From Gnetum montanum (Eukaryota > Streptophyta > Gnetopsida > Gnetales > Gnetaceae): a DNA stretch of 64,000 nucleotides. Position numbers and translations under genes: made by a program. The stretch is taken from positions 503,456 to 567,455 of the forward strand of contig MNCI01004126.1 in assembly GCA_015680685.1 (NCBI GenBank). Reading direction: 5' to 3'. Shown here one piece after another: positions 59,973 to 64,000 of the stretch; within the stretch, counting starts at the first letter, position 1, and each line of letters starts with the position of its first letter. A model generated the notes under the pieces. The model made no database searches and was not told the DNA's origin. It saw only the letters and a list, made by a program, of their open reading frames with translations.

Positions 59973-60324
59973 GCCGAATCTTTGCTTAAGAAAACATCCT
60001 GAACCAACAAACCTCCGTTTATGATTTCTTGACTGTTCTTAGTGAAGGGTTGTAACTTGTAAGATATCACCTGGAGAGTCCTAGATGCCTACTATGCCAA
60101 GTCTATTCATGTCACTTTCCGGGAGAAATTTTGCCTCAGATGTATACCCATCAGCGTCAGACACAAACATTCTTCGGGTCAAAGATACGGCTTGGATTAC
60201 CGGAAACCAGAGAACCAAATTTCAAAACGAAACATGTGAAAAATTTATATTGGCCAGAAGAGCTGACTTAACTACCCCAGCCTTTTGGACTTTCTGGCTA
60301 TATAATTTCTGGTTGGGAAACAGG

Positions 60325-60332
60325 CACGCGTG
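60325..60332. promoter_or_regulatory. CACGCGTG palindrome conserved in both duplicated copies
   Basis: The motif lies in GGCACGCGTGTTATGGA, identical at 6712-6719 in copy 1, while flanking bases have changed. CACGCG-type boxes bind plant transcription factors. It lies about 1 kb before the LBD start codon. A regulatory role is inference. Confidence 0.4.
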
Positions 60333-61091
60333 TTATGGAGTGTGTGAATCTTTGAGGCTGCAAGGCATTTTTACATTTAAAATGGAAAACTTAAAGGTTT
60401 TGCTGTTAGAAAAAACCTGTAATAATATGGGTCACTTCGGTATATGTAATATGTTTTTCGTTAGATAAAAATTTGCTAGATTTTTTGGAAGTTGAAAAAC
60501 AGAAAATACAGCTAAATGAAAAACAAGCGAGCTTAACCGTCGAGTCCTTCATGGCTCTGATTTTTTTCCCGAAAACGGGCTCTGCATTGTTACTAATGCA
60601 ATTGAATACGAGCACTAACGAAATTTAATTTTCACGTAGATTTATGGAAGAAGATGTTGGATGATTTTATAATACTTTGCAAAAATCTGAACAGCGCTTA
60701 ACGACGTAAATCACGGATAGGTACTTACCACCGTCAAATTCAGAGACCACGCCTCCCATTCAACGTGAAAGTTACGAAATTATTGTACATGGAAGAGTGA
60801 AAGATTCAAAGATCCCACAACATGTCGCGGATTTCATTCCACGAGAATTGGAATTTAAAATCATGAACAGTGATGGCCAACCTGAAATGATACATCATGA
60901 GCAATTTATTTTATTAAGCATAAAATAAATTCTGGGTCGCTATCATACCCCTATTCACATATACTTAGCAGGGTAGATGTGAATGTGATATCGGTAATGT
61001 CACTCCGCTGTAAAACAGAAGCAGGTATCCAACCCGCAACTTTCAAACCTAAATGAGAAATGAGAATCTTAGCCGTGTGCCAACATTGATG

Positions 61092-61100
61092 AATAAATAT
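61092..61100 (+). promoter_or_regulatory. Possible TATA-like box of the LBD gene
   Basis: AATAAATAT about 230 bp before the start codon. It is the best AT-rich candidate in the short CpG-retaining upstream region, but not a strong TATA box. Confidence 0.25.
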
Positions 61101-61328
61101 TTTTATGTCTTATCAGTTTCACTCGAGTCCCTAGGGTTGATTTAGCCTGGCCATCCATCCTTATCACAAAAATAGAATCTTAGAACGATTTTTCAACATG
61201 ATAGTGGAAAATGCTGGCAATCCCTGTGCTACTCCAGTCCCATAAAATGAGTAACCCTATCACTACTCTCATAAAATCCGTAACCCAGTCAATACTCAGT
61301 GGGTAGTGCTTGCCAGCGCTCACATTTG

Positions 61329-61928
61329 ATGGATCCGATCATCTCAGCTGCAGTGATGGAAAATGGCAGGCAACCAAAACCATGTGCCGCATGCAAATAC
61401 CTCAGAAGAAAGTGCAGAGGCAAGGAATGCCTTCTGGCTTCATGCTTCCCTCCCAACGATCCAGAGAAGTTCCTTGTAGTCCACAGAGTCTTTGGCGCTG
61501 GTAACATTATCAGACTTCTCCAAGTATGTTCAACTATCATTTCACTGTAATTCGTTTTGTTATCGGTCACTGCTAAAATGTCATGATCATCTACCAACGT
61601 TCACGCTCTTGTATCTATTTTATATTCAGTTACTGTACGTTAAATATAATCTTGGTTTGTTTGTGTTGGGTGTGCAAAGAGTGTTGAGGATGACCGGAAA
61701 GAAGATACCGTCAACAGCTATGTGTACGAGGCGAGGATGAGGATTCGGGATCCGGTGTACGGCTGTGCAGGTGTTATATATAATTTGCAACTCTACATCA
61801 GAAATTTGCAGACACAGCTGGCACACTGCCAGGCTCAGCTTCATGTATTGAAGTCCTCTGCCCAATTACCTGTTCTTCAAAACTTCGAAGATCTTAGGTT
61901 ACAGTTGGAGGGATATTTTCGATTTTAG
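61329..61928 (+). CDS. LBD: LOB-domain (LBD/ASL) transcription factor, class I
   Basis: Two exons: 61329-61523 and 61680-61928, joined in phase 0 across a 156 bp GT-AG intron (donor CAA/GTATGT, acceptor GCAAAG). The intron sits after RLLQ, the usual LBD position. The product is 147 residues, short for the family. The start at 61329 is the first ATG (an in-frame ATG follows at codon 10); the longer frame from 61299 begins with GTG. The zinc-finger-like block is C19-x2-C22-x6-C29-x4-C34, one residue longer than the family's x3. Then come FPPNDPEKF (40-48), VHRVFGAGN (51-59, the GAS block), RDPVYGC (88-94) and a zipper L101-x6-L108-x3-L112-x6-L119. LBD proteins bind DNA in the nucleus and act in plant organ boundary and lateral organ development. 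The FPPNDP and GAGN words recall the LBD23/24 clade. No stops; likely functional. Confidence 0.9.
61524..61679 (+). other. LBD intron
   Basis: 156 bp, GTATGT at the 5' end, a T/G-rich run (GGTTTGTTTGTGTTGGG) and CAAAG at the 3' end. Splicing here restores the conserved order LLQ-SVEDDRKEDTVNSYVYEA in frame. Confidence 0.88.
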
Positions 61929-62048
61929 ATCCTTCCTTCCTATGAATTCAGATGTATTTTGTTTACTGTATTACACTATTACCTGCCTTTCTGTCTGCAG
62001 GTTTTCCAATTCCTATTGCATGTACGTTAGCATTTAGGTGATAAAACA

Positions 62049-62054
62049 AATAAA
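62049..62054 (+). terminator. Possible polyadenylation signal of the LBD gene
   Basis: AATAAA about 120 bp after the stop codon, in the context ACAAATAAATGC. It is the nearest exact signal downstream. Confidence 0.45.
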
Positions 62055-62279
62055 TGCATAGTAAGTAGTAACGCACTGCATGTACCCTCGGACTTCTGTT
62101 TGGAAAAATGTACCAAAATGTCGGTCCGCCGGAACGAGGCATAGAATTTTACATGCACACAGCTGTCCCTGAGTGCTATGTTATGTTTTTGTATTTTCTT
62201 CGAATTACCTTTTATTTTCTTGCATATGCCTTGCATTATTTTATACAAATAGAATCCCAAATTAATGAACTTGCCGGGC

Positions 62280-64000
62280 TTCCATGATTCTTCCCAAACT
62301 GGGCAGACTTAAAAAGAAAATCATTAATAAATATGAAACATAACATTGTTAATGTTCATAGATTGTTTTAAATGTATAAAATATATGCATGTGTGTGTGT
62401 TTTTTTTTTTCTTTTTTTCAATAGGAAGACTAGCATCTATAAAAGTGGTCTAGGTACAAAAAGAAACAATACATTTTATTGGGACAATAATGCCAAATCA
62501 TTTCCTTTGTCAGGTTATAAAGGCAAAGTTCTATATTTCAAGGGTTTAAAAGATTATGTTAGGCTAATAAACATGTTTACGAGAAATTTAAAATATTGAG
62601 TGCTTTTCAAAGTTCAAAAGCAATATTGTTTTTACTCTAAGAAATATAGGTTAATCTTCTAGCTAGCCCCTCTCACCCTATTCCTTGAAATTAAACTTAT
62701 GCTTTGCATAACTACAAACTGTCCACTTTAACTAGGTGGCATATATGCCTCACCCAACAAGAGGAATATGCATATATAGTACTATGGTAGGCAAACCTCT
62801 TTAAAATTGTAACTATTGTACTCAAAAGTAGTAAAATAAGCATGTTAAAATATTGCAACCCCTATGGGGATATATGCTTGATTCTAGGAAAATATCTATT
62901 TTGAAGTATTTTTAAGGACTTTGAATAAACTAGAAAGTTGGTATCCATAAGTTTACCACTTTAGGCACTTTTTTGTCCTTTGAAAATTTGATAGAATACA
63001 AAAGAATATCTATTTGTATCTATAGGTTTACCACTTTAGGAACTTTTTTATTTATCCAACCAATGGCACATGTTTCATTTTAAGTGGCAAGATCAATAAA
63101 ATTAGTTCAATATAAATTGAATGATTGAAATTTTTTATTTATTATCTTATAGCTTTACACTAAATTAGTGACTTTAAAAACTTAGAAATTTAATTATTGT
63201 TATTTTCAATTTTTAAATGAAAAAAAAAAGCATTCGTTAAAGCAACAAAGTAGAATGAGTTAGACACCAAAGGAGGAGCTGCCCCATCTTTTAAGAAGAA
63301 AAATTATTTTTCGTATTATAAGAAAATCTAATAAAAATGGTGACATAATATGTTGAAGAAAGAGGGCTAGTAAGAATAAGCTTGAATATAAGAGGTATAG
63401 AAAAACTCTTCTATAGAGCTATCAAAAATTACATCATTTTTGAGATTCCATATTTCAAATAAGGATAAACTTCAAACTCCATTTCAAAACATAAGAATCC
63501 TTGATGAGACTAAGAGATTCATTTCAAAGAATGCAAATTCTTCAAAAACCTATTGCTAAACAAATCTTCATCTTATAAAAACCTAAGCTTGGTCAATTTT
63601 AAATTGTATATCAAAAGGTTTCCTCATCATTACAATGTAAACATAGGGGATTGGTATGACCAATATGATTTAGATGAGGACTTAGAAAAAAGCATTGATG
63701 ATAAAACACTTTATGAAATAAGAGAATTTAGAATGCACTTTTAATTTGTAGATTGCAATAAAAATTTTCCTCTATACCATTCATCATAAGATAAATTTCA
63801 CATTTTAGAGAACTTGGAAAGATTTGAGTTCTGAAGTAAAAAAGAAATGTAATTGATTTTACTTGAGAATAATAAATGCTTTAACAAATTGAAGAAAAAT
63901 GACTAATAAGAATAATATGCTTATTTTTCATAGAATTTGAAAAATTGAATTTCTCATGAATATTAAAAAAAAAAGAATTCATTGTACCAAAAGATCACAC
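62280..64000. other. AT-rich 3' flank with a weak retroelement trace
   Basis: No gene is seen. A GT run and T-rich tract lie at about 62389-62419. Around 63290-63360 a plus frame (FSYYKKI, then HNMLKKEG) is faintly like a Copia-type Gag zinc knuckle with its cysteines lost, and a 63-codon open frame at 63553-63744 follows. I would not call either a gene. Confidence 0.35.

Larger units (their letters stand above)
56009..61030 (+). repeat. Segmental duplication, copy 2
   Basis: Colinear with 6137-8085, but split by the LTR element E3 (56121-58943) and a LINE-like fragment (59031-59972). The uninterrupted parts (56009-56120, 58949-59030, 59973-61030) follow copy 1 block by block and lie directly upstream of the LBD gene. 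It therefore contains the distal promoter region of that gene. Confidence 0.9.

Noticed and set aside
60085-60468. 127-codon frame in copy 2 as a gene
   Set aside because: The same DNA in copy 1 has frame-breaking differences and no conserved protein, so it behaves as non-coding upstream sequence.
61028-61090. tRNA-like or SINE-like sequence on the minus strand
   Set aside because: The minus strand has GGTTGGATACC, one mismatch from the pol III B-box, and a loose A-box about 45 bp before it, but no cloverleaf can be drawn and no second copy is seen in the window.
61299-61328. Upstream extension of the LBD frame
   Set aside because: It begins with GTG, not ATG, and adds residues that are not family-like. 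The first ATG at 61329 gives a normal start.
61524-61740. Reading through the LBD intron as coding
   Set aside because: The exon 1 frame stops soon after the donor. GT-AG splicing restores conserved motifs in phase, so the retained-intron reading is not the main product.
63553-63744. 63-codon frame near the right end
   Set aside because: AT-rich, no recognisable motif; at most a retroelement trace.

Overview
The window looks like nuclear DNA of a seed plant, probably a gymnosperm. This is an inference from three things: very large, old, nested LTR retrotransposons full of stop codons; AT-rich intergenic sequence that by eye is poor in CpG; and one intron-containing plant-specific LOB-domain gene. 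There is no sign of bacterial, organellar or viral genome organisation. Most short ORFs here are chance or relic frames.

Layout. 1 to about 2.4 kb: minus-strand relic of a Ty3/gypsy element (RT start, protease end, Gag, degenerate initiator-Met primer site, LTR edge), cut by the window start. 2.4-3.1 kb: a ~750 bp repeat with a second copy at 23.8-24.5 kb. 3.56-5.19 kb: a tandem duplication with a minisatellite. 6.14-8.08 kb: copy 1 of a segmental duplication, followed by a CpG-retaining stretch with short tandem duplications (8.06-9.6 kb). 9.6-15.57 kb: AT-rich sequence with no recognisable gene.

15.57-51.34 kb: two related giant Tat/Ogre-like elements, one inside the other. The outer one (E2, ends missing) has Gag-PR at 15.6-17.5 kb, an antisense spliced gene at 18.3-22.0 kb, a ~185 bp tandem array at 24.95-46.76 kb that is interrupted, and RT-RNase H-archaeal-type RNase H-integrase at 47.9-51.3 kb. 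The inner one (E1, 26,036-45,489) sits inside E2's array, has 1.5-1.6 kb LTRs, a near-perfect 5 bp target duplication, a TATA box, a polypurine tract, and the same order: Gag-PR, antisense gene, array, pol. E1 has lost RT-RNase H by a ~2.1 kb deletion. In both elements PR and RT are separated by ~10 kb flanked by splice-like sites. This interval holds an antisense gene with at least seven exons of nearly matching lengths in the two copies, and a nucleosome-length satellite of palindromic motifs. That arrangement is the main discovery candidate.

51.3-56.0 kb: decayed sequence of unknown origin. 56.0-61.03 kb: copy 2 of the segmental duplication, split by a complete 2.8 kb non-autonomous LTR element (E3, with TCATG target duplications) and by a ~0.94 kb LINE-like fragment. 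61,329-61,928: an apparently intact two-exon LBD transcription-factor gene, the only convincing host gene. Copy 2 forms its upstream region; copy 1 has no LBD gene after it. 62.3-64.0 kb: AT-rich sequence with a weak retroelement relic.

The elements show no intact coding capacity. The order of events can be read: segmental duplication, then E3 and the LINE fragment into copy 2; separately E2, then E1 into E2.
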